Shown here piece after piece: positions 35,267 to 44,138 of a stretch of 64,000 nucleotides of DNA. How positions within the stretch are numbered: position 1 is the stretch's first letter; the number at the start of each line of letters is the position of its first letter. The notes beneath the pieces are model-generated. The model was given only the letters and a program-made list of their open reading frames with translations. It did no database searches and was not told the DNA's origin. This DNA is from Leifsonia sp. Root227 (GTDB lineage: Bacteria > Actinomycetota > Actinomycetes > Actinomycetales > Microbacteriaceae), in the NCBI RefSeq assembly GCF_001428745.1, contig NZ_LMIO01000001.1, positions 396,818 through 460,817 of the forward strand, in the 5' to 3' direction. The position numbers and the translations under genes were made by a program.

Positions 35267-36145
35267 TCAATCTTCTGCCGCCGCTGCTTCGAACACCACA
35301 TTGAGCGCTCGGTCTCGTCTCCGCTTCCACTGTGCGCTAACGGTTGCAGGCGGCTCATAGTAGGTGACCAGTTCATCACCGAGAAGGATGCCTCCCGCGG
35401 CGACCATGAAGCTTGCTTGCGACACCAGAACTTTCGGTAGCGTGAAGCCTCCGTGGATCTCTGGGATGAACATTTGGACGCCGACTGACTCTCCGTGCGC
35501 TGCGGACGAGAGCTGTGAGTAACGCTGCCGTCCGCCGTTGCCCGGAGCGGCGTCCTCGATGAGTGTCGATGCCATTGAGGTTGCCGACGGGGCAGTAGCC
35601 GATTCGGCGCCAGCACTCCGCGCCATCGCCTCCAACCCTGCGATGTACCATTCCACGTCCAACTTCTTGCCGTCGCGTGTGGCGAACTCGGTGAGGCGAG
35701 CGAAACGGAATTCCGACTTCGTCAGCGCAACGTACCGCGACAGCAGGTCAGTGGGTTCGACGCTTCCGAGCAGGGAATATGCTCGCCCGAACGCTTCCAA
35801 CGCTGCCCGTGCGAGGGTCCAGTTCGAAACCGTTGTCTGGCCGCCGAGGACATTCATGCCATACGCGCGTACGTGGTCGGCGCCGGCACGGGTTGCCGTG
35901 AACATCGCCGACTGCGCATCAGCCAAATGTGAGGTGCCTGTTGATGTTTCCATGTTGGCCGGCGAGCTCAGCGCCAACTGCGCTTTGGAGCCAGTTCCCG
36001 GCCTGGCTAACGACAGGTCACCGGTCAACCGTTCAAGCGCCGATGCGACAACCAGGACGCAACGACGGACTGTGTCCAACTCTGCGCTGCCGGCCGGAAC
36101 CGAAAGCCACGACAGATCAAACGACGTTGCACTCATCTGAACCAT
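35267..36145 (-). CDS. Unrecognised 292-aa protein of the ASCH/GNAT cassette
   Basis: This soluble, mostly helical protein has no motif I can assign. It has conserved-looking aromatic-rich parts (TRAALEAFGRAYSLLG, VEWYIAGLEAMAR, VQMFIPEIHGGFTL). The ATG at 36145 has no ribosome site; a second ATG at 36136 is equally possible. A 14-base near-copy of the HigA operator (36138-36151) covers the start codon. It could be an abortive-infection or antitoxin component, but no function can be claimed. Confidence 0.65.
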   Translation of the reverse strand: MVQMSATSFDLSWLSVPAGSAELDTVRRCVLVVASALERLTGDLSLARPGTGSKAQLALSSPANMETSTGTSHLADAQSAMFTATRAGADHVRAYGMNVLGGQTTVSNWTLARAALEAFGRAYSLLGSVEPTDLLSRYVALTKSEFRFARLTEFATRDGKKLDVEWYIAGLEAMARSAGAESATAPSATSMASTLIEDAAPGNGGRQRYSQLSSAAHGESVGVQMFIPEIHGGFTLPKVLVSQASFMVAAGGILLGDELVTYYEPPATVSAQWKRRRDRALNVVFEAAAAED

Positions 36146-36151
36146 TTTGGT
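36138..36151. promoter_or_regulatory. Near-copy of the HigA operator over the start of the 292-aa gene
   Basis: TGAACCATTTTGGT here equals 14 of the central 17 bases of the 23,014-23,040 palindrome, read on its other strand. The last three bases of the second arm differ (GGC instead of TCA). It overlaps the start codon of the minus-strand gene, where a bound repressor would block expression. Confidence 0.5.
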
Positions 36152-36180
36152 GGCTTTTCATGGTCCGCGGAACGATTAGG

Positions 36181-38271
36181 TCACCACCAACCGGTTCCCT
36201 GCGAGTCGTCTTCGCGAATCGTTTTCGGCGTTTGAACGTATTGTTCGTCCGTGCCGTATGCGATGCGTTCGTCTTGTGGGCAGTCGGGGCAGCCATTGTT
36301 GTGTCTCCGTTGGTGAAGCGTCGATTGCCGGATGTGGCCCGCGCGAGCGCACCTGTACCAGTAGCGCGAGATGGCGTTCATCTGAATGCGCGCGATCGTG
36401 TTGCGGTCTTCGCAGAACTCGCTCGTAATGAGTGGGTACTTCTCGAGTAGCCCGTTGACCGATTCGGTCTTGATGACTCCACGGCACAGTCCGCATTCTT
36501 GACGGGACCGGTTGGCGGCGTCGCGTCTAGTGATGTGACCGCGCTCGCAGCGCCAGTTGTGGTCGACGTCCGTGCCGATAGCGTCATCGAAGCTGACCCC
36601 GCCGTTCAGATCTGGGTCCCACTGCGATCTGAGCTCTGGATACTTCGGGGCGATTGGCTCGCCGCGGCTGGCGCTAAGCGAGCACGACTTGCACCCGTGC
36701 CCCCTTCGACGGACGCTGATTTGCGATTGGACGGGCTTGTGCCCTGCCGCGCATTGAAACCAGATCTTCTCATTAGTGCGCAAGGTTAGCTGGAAAGGAG
36801 TCTTGTCATTCAGTGTGGGATGCCATTCCGCAGTCATAGCAGGATCAAGGTCGCCAACCGTGTTGAATCCGGCCAGCGGTTCCCGATGGTCGCAATACGG
36901 GCAAGGTGCGTCCCTTTCGCATTGACCCTTGATCTGATTCTTGTAGGAGTGACCAAGCGGACAGATCCACCAGAGGCTCCCTCGAGATCGAGCACTGACC
37001 TGCGTTGGAAGGAGGGGCGCGTTGCGTTCGAAGTCGAACATGAGCGCCCGTGCCGGGTGCGTCATCGTAATGTCGGTCTCGCCGGGATAAGCCCACCAAC
37101 CGGAGCAGTAGGGGCAGATACTCGACTTGCGTTCTCCCACTTGTAGGACCGTCGTTATGTCGATACGGTGCCCGGCGGGGCACACGCCTGGACGTCGAGA
37201 CTCCGCTCTCGCTGCCACGAAGGTTGCAGTGTGCCCCGCGCTTCGATGGGTCAAGAGCGACCGCCAATTGGCCGCAGTGATGTCGGAAGTCCCGGAAGCC
37301 TCCAAGTATCGCCGAAACGGCTCCAACGGCCCGACCGCGGGGCGGAGTTTGTGCGCAACATGTTCGGGAATCCGGAAGTCATGATCCCAGTGAGGCTTGT
37401 AACGGGTTGTCTCTTCGACCGCCTTTTCGATGAGCCATTCTCTGAGGTTGAGGGCCGTGAAGCGAAGATAGTGCCACACCCTCACCGCGAGCCCGTCGTC
37501 GCTGAATCCGATTCCGATCAGTTGAGCACGCAAGAATTCGAGTGCTTGAGCGTAGGTGAGCTGCGGATCAAAGAAGCTCAACATGAAATCCTCCGCCGCT
37601 AACAACGTCCACAGCCGGATTGTCGCTGGAAAAGGCTGGTGAGGGAGTCTCTGATGCTCCGCTTCATCCTGCAAGGTCGGGTCGATTACGTGGAGCAGTT
37701 CCCAGAGTGTATTCGCGTCCACGACGCCGCGTTCACGTAGCTTCTGGAACCCGATCTCTGCTTCGATGAACTCATCGCTGACTTCGAACTGCATGTCCGG
37801 TGCCACTCCGGAACCGACCCATGTTCGGTGCGCGACGCAGACCACGTATTCAAGGTGGGGCCGTAGACCAACGGGTTTCACCCCGGCGCACTGTTTGCAC
37901 ATCCATTGGTCGCCGGTGCCGACTCGGCAGGTTAGACAGGTCGTCCCGTCCCGGTGGCTGATTTCAGGACCATCATGGCCGACAAGCTCCTCGAGCGGCA
38001 CCTGCCCTTTCGCTGCGATTACTTCCGCCCAGACCTGGTTCTTGTTCTTTTCGGGTCGAAGTCTCCGCGCAGCATCCCAGAGTCTCGTGCGATGGCTGGC
38101 GCTCTCACGGTTGGCGCCGAGAAGTCGTTCGGAGAAGGAGCCAATGGATTCCAGATGGCGCGGGAACACCCGGATAGCGTATGGACGGCAGACCTTGTCC
38201 CACGTCTCAAAGCCGGTGAGTGGTCGTCCACCCTTGTAGAGCCGTTTGACGGAGCTATCAGGCTGCGGCAT
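36181..38271 (-). CDS. tniQ: TniQ/TnsD-family target selector with a zinc-ribbon array
   Basis: This 696-residue protein is the target-selection component of a Tn7-like transposon. The N-terminal 280 residues match TniQ: CLTCRVGTGDQWMCKQC then EYVVCVAHRTW (zinc-binding). The C-terminal 320 residues hold about five treble-clef/zinc-ribbon repeats, each with a W/H-x...G-H and a CxxC (CPYC, CPYC, CKSC, CGLC, CPDC). This array would read DNA at the insertion site. The ATG overlaps the end of tnsC by 14 bases. The long zinc array suggests a fixed chromosomal target; no guide-RNA locus is seen. Confidence 0.87.
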   Translation of the reverse strand: MPQPDSSVKRLYKGGRPLTGFETWDKVCRPYAIRVFPRHLESIGSFSERLLGANRESASHRTRLWDAARRLRPEKNKNQVWAEVIAAKGQVPLEELVGHDGPEISHRDGTTCLTCRVGTGDQWMCKQCAGVKPVGLRPHLEYVVCVAHRTWVGSGVAPDMQFEVSDEFIEAEIGFQKLRERGVVDANTLWELLHVIDPTLQDEAEHQRLPHQPFPATIRLWTLLAAEDFMLSFFDPQLTYAQALEFLRAQLIGIGFSDDGLAVRVWHYLRFTALNLREWLIEKAVEETTRYKPHWDHDFRIPEHVAHKLRPAVGPLEPFRRYLEASGTSDITAANWRSLLTHRSAGHTATFVAARAESRRPGVCPAGHRIDITTVLQVGERKSSICPYCSGWWAYPGETDITMTHPARALMFDFERNAPLLPTQVSARSRGSLWWICPLGHSYKNQIKGQCERDAPCPYCDHREPLAGFNTVGDLDPAMTAEWHPTLNDKTPFQLTLRTNEKIWFQCAAGHKPVQSQISVRRRGHGCKSCSLSASRGEPIAPKYPELRSQWDPDLNGGVSFDDAIGTDVDHNWRCERGHITRRDAANRSRQECGLCRGVIKTESVNGLLEKYPLITSEFCEDRNTIARIQMNAISRYWYRCARAGHIRQSTLHQRRHNNGCPDCPQDERIAYGTDEQYVQTPKTIREDDSQGTGWW

Positions 38272-39373
38272 CGGCCAGGTCCTTCGTTTGTTGACCTGAC
38301 TTTCGTCTTCTCGAATTGCTGGCTTGGGCGATTACGGCTGCATCCGCAAGAAGCTCAGCCTCACGTGACGCAATGTCCGTCGCTGCGGAAGCGATCAGTT
38401 CGCCGGTGAGTCGCTCATTCTGCGGATCGTCCGCCCAGATGAGGTCGACGGTGATACGGGTCAGGAGTTTTCGCAGCGCACCGATACTGCCGTTGGTTCG
38501 TTTCATCAGCAGCGACCGGAATTGGAGGATCGAGTTGCGCTCCTGCGCCAGCAACGGGAGCTCGCGTTCGAAGCCGAGGAGGAGCTGCTGCCATTGCCTC
38601 TCTTGGTCCTGGTCGACCAGATTGAACGGTTCGATGGCGTGCTCGGTGAATCGGCTACGTAGTTGCCGGCCACGTGGGGTGTCGGTGAGGACTTTGCTTT
38701 TGGTCACTTCGATGCCCGAGATGACAAACGTAGCTTCAACTTCGTTGTGAAGGTTCTTGATGTAGTCGACGGTGTGACCGTTGCCGGTGTTGTTCGATGC
38801 GATGTTATGGAACTCGTCGATGCAGACCATGTGGGTTCCGGAGTCCTGCATGAGCCCGATGACACGGTCGATGATGTCGACGGTGGTTTCGTTACGCAGT
38901 GGAGTGGCACCGAAGAACGCCAGAAGAGATTTCGCGAGCGCCTTGCCGGAAGTGTCGGGTTTGGCGAGGACGTAAACGACCGGGACGTGGCCGCGATACT
39001 CCGGTAGGGGGAACTCGGCTTGGAATCGCCCGTAGAGCCATTCCATGAGAGCAGTGACGAGGGTCGTCTTTCCGAGGTGAGGTTCGGCGTTGACGATGAG
39101 GCCCTCACGGTTGGGTGCGTTGACGTTTGCTCGGAGCATGCTCTCGAACAACTTTTGGGCCCGGTCGGTGTTCTGGGTCGGGAGGCGAATCCCTCCCGAG
39201 ACGTAACCGGCACGCGACGAGTTGTATGAGCGACGTTCGGTGGTGTCGAGGCGAACATATTCGTCGACCCCGAGAATCTCGGGTCGCTGCCAGGCGCGTT
39301 CGAGGACTGCTGCGAGCCCTTCCCAGGTGGTCATCCGCGGCTGTTTGCTGGTGCGAAAGAGTTCGCTGCTCAT
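38258..39373 (-). CDS. tnsC: TnsC AAA+ transposition regulator
   Basis: This 371-residue AAA+ protein has Walker A AEPHLGKTTL (about 105), Walker B HMVCIDEFHNI (about 190) and a sensor-1 region in ISGIEVTKSK. TnsC links the target selector (TniQ) to the TnsAB transposase and blocks nearby second insertions. The ATG overlaps the tnsB stop (ATGA), and the tniQ start lies inside its 3' end, so the operon is tightly coupled. Confidence 0.93.
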   Translation of the reverse strand: MSSELFRTSKQPRMTTWEGLAAVLERAWQRPEILGVDEYVRLDTTERRSYNSSRAGYVSGGIRLPTQNTDRAQKLFESMLRANVNAPNREGLIVNAEPHLGKTTLVTALMEWLYGRFQAEFPLPEYRGHVPVVYVLAKPDTSGKALAKSLLAFFGATPLRNETTVDIIDRVIGLMQDSGTHMVCIDEFHNIASNNTGNGHTVDYIKNLHNEVEATFVISGIEVTKSKVLTDTPRGRQLRSRFTEHAIEPFNLVDQDQERQWQQLLLGFERELPLLAQERNSILQFRSLLMKRTNGSIGALRKLLTRITVDLIWADDPQNERLTGELIASAATDIASREAELLADAAVIAQASNSRRRKSGQQTKDLADAAA

Positions 39374-41382
39374 TTCCAGTTCCCTCCCTGGTACGGCTCG
39401 AGTTCGTCATCGACCTCGTCGAGGTCGTCGAGGTTGATCTGTGGTCTCCAGTCGCGTTCAAGTTCGAGCGTTCCTGGTTCGGGCAGGGGTGTCCCGCCGA
39501 TGGCGGCCATCTTCTTGGCAGCCTTTTGTTGGCCGCGGATCTTATTGATGGTCACTGTCGCGTTCTCAGCGCCTTCGAGAATCTCGAGAGTGGTGAGACG
39601 TCGCTGCAGCGGAGTGAACTTGCTAGGGTATGCAGCGCGAATTCGGTTGGCTTCGTTCCACAACTTGGTCTGGTGCGGCTGATCAACGGAGGCGCGGTGT
39701 CGCCAAGGAACTTCGAGCCATTCGTTGTGTGGCGTGAGGACCCAGATTGCTCGGGGGTCATACGGGTTGGCGCGGAACTCCCAGCGATTGATGGGATTTC
39801 CTGAACCGTCCATTCGCGGGGCGACCGAACGGAGGGCCTGGAGCTCGACGGAGTCGTAGAACCGATTCTGGAACTGGATGCCCTGAGGCTGGATCATCCG
39901 GTGGTCCGCCGGCAACAGGGCGATGTAGTCGATGGTGTCCATCGGTACGGGTTGGGAAGGTGCTAAGGTCCATGTCGCCATATACATCTGGTTTGGGGTC
40001 ATGGTCACGGACGGGCGGTATGGGTCGAAGAGGCCGTCGTGTGGCGAGTTCTGGTAGACGCGGGTGACCCACTCACCGAAGAGCTGGTCGAGCACGGCAA
40101 GGTCCAGTAGAGGTTCATCGTCCACGTCGCCGCGATGGCCTGGCGATCCGCCAGTGAAAGTCTTGAGGTGTTCGACGAACCCTTTGGCAGTGTTGAACGC
40201 TCGTTCGATGTGGTTCTTGTCTGTCGGCGTACCCGGAGCGGCGTAAAGAAGGTCGATTCCGTAGAGGTCGCAAGCTGCCTCGAACACGGTGCCGTGGTAA
40301 TCGGTGCCCCAGTCGATGGTGATACTTCGTGGGCGGATGAACGGGAGTGTGTCGTCGAGGCTGTCGCGGTCATCCACATCAACGAGGTCAACCCACGGGA
40401 ACCGCATCAGCACGTTCCGCCACGCTTTGTCGGAGTTCGGGCGCAGTCGACGCGGTGTGAGCGCCTGTGCGACCAGGAATGCGTGGTCAACGGCCTTTGC
40501 GGCGATGATCCGGAAGCTCCATGCGATGATGCTTCTGGTGCAAACGTCGATCATCATCGTGAGGATCGGTCGCCCGACATTACCGTCTTCGTCATAGACG
40601 AAGGCATCGAGGGTAGTCGAATCGATTTCGACGTACTGTCCCGGGAAGTACTTTCGAGTGTCACCGAATGAGCGCTTTGGTACGGCATCGAGCGACTTGC
40701 GGCTGTCCGCTGTGCCGGTAAGTCGTTTCCCGGTCGCGAGATAATTGAACCAGCGGTAAAGGGTTGCCTCGGACGGGATGGCCGTTCCCGGATGGTCGTC
40801 GAGAACTTCTTTGATTGCTTCGGCTATGTGGCCGAGCTTGGTCTTCGTCGACTTGCGTGCCGCGCCGTTCACCCGTTTCCGTAGGGCGTGGATGATACGT
40901 TCATCGGCTCCGTCGATCGGTGTTTCAGTGCGTAACTCTCGACCGTCGATGAGCGCAGTGACCCCACCCGCCGCGAACTTCTTCCGCTTCCTCAACACGG
41001 TGGATTTTGATGCAGGAACGCCAAGGGCGACGAGCTCATCAACCTTGTCTTTGATGCGCTCGTTGAGCGTTCGTTTCGGATCATAGGTCGGATTGAACGC
41101 AGAGTCGGCGGTCTTGTAGCCGGTGTCTAGCTCACGGAGGTGTTCAGCCCACAGCTTGGCATTGTCACTTTCACCTGCGTCGATGATGTCGAGCTGGCGG
41201 GGGTTCGCGGCGAATCGTGTGACAGGCTCCTTGAGCCGGCGGGGGATTTCCCACGCAGCGATGATGCGGTAATCGTCGGTGAGTGCGTTTCGGAGCCGAT
41301 ACAGCCCGCCTTGGATTTCGACGACGTAGTAGTCGCCGTCTGTCAGTGCCAGAAGCTCATTTATGTCGAAGGTGCGATCCAT
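39370..41382 (-). CDS. tnsB: TnsB DDE transposase
   Basis: This 670-residue transposase has N-terminal helix-turn-helix domains (FAAGGVTALIDGRE) and an RNase H-like core. Its catalytic triad is in YVEIDSTTLDAF (D), SITIDWGTDYHG (D) and DKNHIERAF (E), and a C-terminal Mu-type beta barrel follows. It cuts the 3' ends and joins them to the target. I chose the ATG at 41382 (GGAG 9 bases upstream, 2 bases after the tnsA stop); a longer reading would overlap tnsA. The gene is intact, unlike the decayed copy at 43.0-43.6 kb. Confidence 0.93.
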   Translation of the reverse strand: MDRTFDINELLALTDGDYYVVEIQGGLYRLRNALTDDYRIIAAWEIPRRLKEPVTRFAANPRQLDIIDAGESDNAKLWAEHLRELDTGYKTADSAFNPTYDPKRTLNERIKDKVDELVALGVPASKSTVLRKRKKFAAGGVTALIDGRELRTETPIDGADERIIHALRKRVNGAARKSTKTKLGHIAEAIKEVLDDHPGTAIPSEATLYRWFNYLATGKRLTGTADSRKSLDAVPKRSFGDTRKYFPGQYVEIDSTTLDAFVYDEDGNVGRPILTMMIDVCTRSIIAWSFRIIAAKAVDHAFLVAQALTPRRLRPNSDKAWRNVLMRFPWVDLVDVDDRDSLDDTLPFIRPRSITIDWGTDYHGTVFEAACDLYGIDLLYAAPGTPTDKNHIERAFNTAKGFVEHLKTFTGGSPGHRGDVDDEPLLDLAVLDQLFGEWVTRVYQNSPHDGLFDPYRPSVTMTPNQMYMATWTLAPSQPVPMDTIDYIALLPADHRMIQPQGIQFQNRFYDSVELQALRSVAPRMDGSGNPINRWEFRANPYDPRAIWVLTPHNEWLEVPWRHRASVDQPHQTKLWNEANRIRAAYPSKFTPLQRRLTTLEILEGAENATVTINKIRGQQKAAKKMAAIGGTPLPEPGTLELERDWRPQINLDDLDEVDDELEPYQGGNWK

Positions 41383-41384
41383 GA

Positions 41385-42134
41385 TTAGTTGCTCCGAAGG
41401 ATGGTGTAGTCCCCCAACGGGACGGTCAGGTCTGCGGTCAGATCTCCAACCCAGATCATGTGGTAGATCCGGCAAGTGGTGAGTGCCGTGGGTACGTCTT
41501 TGTCGACCTCGACGGCTTCACAGAAGGGCAACCGGTCGAACGCGCGCGCTAGCGCGTCGCGTTCGTTCTCAGGCGGTGCATACATTGGGTGGCGGTACAT
41601 GGACAGGAGTTCCACGTTGCGCAGCACGATCGGATCGACCGTGCGAAACATCTCGTACGACCACCCGATGCGATGGCAGGCGTCCTGGGTGCGACGGAAC
41701 TGGTTGAGCGTTGCTTCGTTGTCCAGCCCTGTGAAGTGCACATCGATGAGCGAGCGCCTGCCGTCCCCGTAGACGACGAAGTAGTCGGGGTAGTGGTGGG
41801 TGCCGTCGGTGTATTGGAGTAGGCAGGGTTGAGCGGTTACTGCGATGACGTCTGCGGTGAAGTCGAGGAACATCAGCGCCCACCGTTCCAGCATCGAGTC
41901 GTGCCAGATTGACTGTTCGATTTGGGAGACCCAGTACTTCCCGTTCCGGTGCTTCTGGCCCCTGTATGGCTTCTGCACGCGTGAACGCAGCGCCAGGTGA
42001 AGGGGCTCAGCGACAAGCGCCGGGCCGACAGGGGAACGGCGGATCTTGTTGGATTGGTCTTGCCAAAGCAGCAGATCGGTCGCGGATTTGATGGGTTTGA
42101 TGGCTTTGGAGCTGAGTCCATTACGTCCGGGCAT
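41385..42134 (-). CDS. tnsA: TnsA 5'-strand endonuclease
   Basis: This 249-residue protein is the TnsA endonuclease that cuts the non-transferred strands. The PD-(D/E)xK-like core is visible: SIWHDSMLERWALMFLD carries the Glu, and HYPDYFVVYGDGRRSLIDVHF carries the Asp. The usual D-x-K at the end of that strand is D-V-H here. The decayed copy at 43.8-44.1 kb reads D-L-K at the same place. The start is the ATG at 42134 after AAGGAAG. It is the first gene of tnsA-tnsB-tnsC-tniQ and should be near one transposon end. Confidence 0.88.
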   Translation of the reverse strand: MPGRNGLSSKAIKPIKSATDLLLWQDQSNKIRRSPVGPALVAEPLHLALRSRVQKPYRGQKHRNGKYWVSQIEQSIWHDSMLERWALMFLDFTADVIAVTAQPCLLQYTDGTHHYPDYFVVYGDGRRSLIDVHFTGLDNEATLNQFRRTQDACHRIGWSYEMFRTVDPIVLRNVELLSMYRHPMYAPPENERDALARAFDRLPFCEAVEVDKDVPTALTTCRIYHMIWVGDLTADLTVPLGDYTILRSN

Positions 42135-42724
42135 GCTTCTTCCTTTGTGATGGCATGTTCGAGTTCTCTATCTGGAGGAGTTGGCGGCGGCTGGGCGCTG
42201 CTTCGATTCGACGCAATAGCGCAAGAGTCGCTTTCGGGAGGGACACCCGAACGGAAGAGGCATGGAGACTTCTATCATCCCAATGGCGATTTGTATATAC
42301 ACCCATCGGATCGCGGGACTGAAATATCAATTTGCTTTGTCGCATTTGCTCGATTATGACCCGGGCGTCTCTGAGCTTCGACGTAGTTGGTGCCGGGATC
42401 GCAACACGGGAATTCGGCAGAACGGAATAGCAAGGTACTCATCCGACGTAGCTATCGGCAGGCAAGAATCCCGCGTTAGCCGACGCCAGATGAAACATCC
42501 GGGAGCCAATACAGTCGCCCCGGGCGAACGCAGCGCTATCGCTGGGCTCTCAAGGATCATGTCTCGGCGATGAGACCCATTCAGGAATGAGCTCCAGGCA
42601 GCGCCTCGAGTTGTCGGCTCCTAACACACATTGTGGGAGCCGATTTCAGGAAATGCGGCGGCCGCTGCGTCGCGTCCGCGCTTACCTGCAGTGACGTTGA
42701 AGTTCCTCGCGGCGAGAATGAACC
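42135..42724. other. Non-coding region upstream of tnsA
   Basis: I find no convincing gene in these 590 bases. They hold the tnsA promoter, an AT-rich patch at about 42,280-42,360 with two ATTTGCT copies (42330-42336 and 42344-42350), and a stem-loop at 42,614-42,643. The tnsA-proximal transposon end should be here or just beyond, but I could not pair it with the other end. Confidence 0.5.
42614..42643. terminator. Stem-loop near the presumed transposon end
   Basis: TCGGCTCC (42614-42621) pairs with GGAGCCGA (42636-42643), and CACA/TGTG can extend the stem above a small bulge. A short T-run follows on the plus strand. No plus-strand gene precedes it, so it may be the terminator of a lost gene or a structural part of a transposon end. 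Confidence 0.4.
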
Positions 42725-43025
42725 GTGACCTACTCGGAAGACAATCCCCTTCTCGCTGAACTTTCGCCCGAACAGATAGAGATGCTTGACATTATCTGGC
42801 GGCCGATCGTCGAGGCGCGGCTGACCGAGCGCGAGCCTGAATGGCCGATCTGGGACCTTGTCGCAGGCTCTCTATCGGATTTCCCCGAAGCTTCAATCCG
42901 CCGAGAGAACGTACAGCAGCCTGCCGCGACTCTCCGCTGCCGCATGGACGGGCAAGGATTACGGTCTCGTCTGGGTAAGCGAAGTCACAATGTCCAGGGT
43001 AGAGCAGTGTGTCTTCGACTCGACC
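42725..43025 (+). pseudogene. 5' fragment of a conserved actinobacterial gene
   Basis: The fragment begins MTYSEDNPLLAELSPEQIEMLD and continues IIWRPIVEARLTEREPEWPIWDLVAGSL, a plausible protein start. The coding then shifts one frame near 42,910, continuing as YSSLPRLSAAAWTGKDYGLVWVSE. It runs directly into the 3'-truncated tnsB remnant at about 43,020, so the gene was cut by insertion or deletion. Function unknown. Confidence 0.55.
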
Positions 43026-43596
43026 GGCGAACCGTGTTTTCGTCCCGGTCGACTGCAGACGCTCTTCCTTGATCGTTTTGATGATGGCGTCGATGAGACG
43101 AGAGTCAATGCCCTCGATTGGTTTTCGCTGTCTGGTCGTTCGTCCGTCGATGAGGCCGGCTTTGCCGTACTTTCCATAGCGTTCGATCCATCGTTCGAAG
43201 GTCCGGAAGGTGATTGGCTCCTTGTCGGAGGCTTTCGTTTGGTTGAGCTCCTCGGCCTTGCGTTGGATCTTGACGTTGAGGAACTGATCGGCACCCTATT
43301 CCGGCCGTGGGGTGCCGCCGCGGAGCGGTCGCCCGGTTGTCACCTCGAGGATGTGTGCTTCGCGTTCGAGTAGTGCCGGGTCGATGGCGTTCCGCTGGTG
43401 GTATGCGAGTTCGGCTGCACGTGTCGTGGAGCGGGGGACTGGTTCGTCGACGAGCGCGGCGAGTTCGGCCAGTTCAATGACGCGCGTTTCGGCGGTCGTC
43501 TCGTTGCGGAAGCGGTGTGCGCGCGGGCCGACTTCCACGAGTGCGTACATTTCGCCCCCCGAGGGAATAGGTCTTGCCCAGTTTTAGGCGGTTCAT
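43020..43596 (-). pseudogene. Decayed tnsB of a second Tn7-like element
   Basis: From the ATG at 43596 the frame matches the N-terminus of TnsB (YALVEVGPRAHRFRNETTAE compares with YYVVEIQGGLYRLRNALTDD in the intact gene). It later has TFRTFERWIERYGKYGKAGL and LIDGRTTRQRKPIEG, like the intact HTH region. It is disabled three ways: one extra G in a G6 run near 43,555, an in-frame TAG at 43296-43298, and loss of everything after about 190 residues. The catalytic core is absent. Confidence 0.75.
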
Positions 43597-43764
43597 GGTC
43601 GGTTCCTTTCGAGGAGGGTGGAGTGGGTGAGCGGGCTACTGCCGTCGAAGAGAACTTCGCGTCGCCACATGAGGCGGTACAGGTGGTGGATGCGGGGGGT
43701 GTGCTCCCGAACGTTCAGAGAAGCGCTGCGGCTGCTTCAGCAGGGTGAGGATCTGCTGGCGTTC

Positions 43765-44138
43765 TTAGGCGGTGGGTAGGTACTGGGGGCACCGGTAGCT
43801 GGCGATCCATTCGAGGATGTGCCGTTGTGTTCTCGTCAGCTCGGTCAGCACTTCGTAGCCCCAACCGATGCGGTCGCACGCGGCGCGGGTGAGGTCGAAC
43901 TTCTCGGCGACGGCACCCTGATCCGGTCGGAGGCTTTCAAGTCGTAGACGACGCGGCTGCCGTCGCCGTGCACGGCGAAGAAGTCTGGGGTGTGCTTGCT
44001 GCCGTCGTCGAAGCGGAGCTGGAATAGTTGAGAGCTGACGACTTCGAGGGCGTACTGATGGTCGAGGTTCATCAGTGCGGTCATTTCCTGCAGCGATTCG
44101 TACCAGTGGTGCTTGCGCGATCTCTCCCCCCCCCCCCC
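43765..44138 (-). pseudogene. Decayed tnsA of a second Tn7-like element
   Basis: KHHWYESLQEMTALMNLDHQ matches the TnsA active-site helix, and KHTPDFFAVHGDGSRVVYDLK matches the nuclease strand. After a frameshift near 43,920 it continues FDLTRAACDRIGWGYEVLTE, equivalent to RRTQDACHRIGWSYEMFRTV of the intact gene. The N-terminal half is missing and the remnant stops at a 13-base poly-C run (44126-44138), beyond which host sequence begins. Order and orientation (tnsA then tnsB) match the intact element. Confidence 0.75.
44126..44138. repeat. 13-base poly-C run at the island/host junction
   Basis: An uninterrupted run of 13 C lies exactly between the tnsA remnant and the host sequence after the esterase gene. 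Its length is easily misread in sequencing and it can slip during replication. Confidence 0.8.

Noticed and set aside
42301..42360. ATTTGCT/GCATTTGC repeats as matching transposon ends with 18,456-18,477
   Set aside because: Only seven-base similarity, not at clear termini and without a target duplication; too weak to call the ends.
43296..43298. In-frame TAG in the tnsB remnant, together with the herA TAG, as a sign of amber recoding
   Set aside because: The tnsB remnant has other disabling defects, intact genes here use TAG as a normal stop (for example higB), and no suppressor tRNA is visible.
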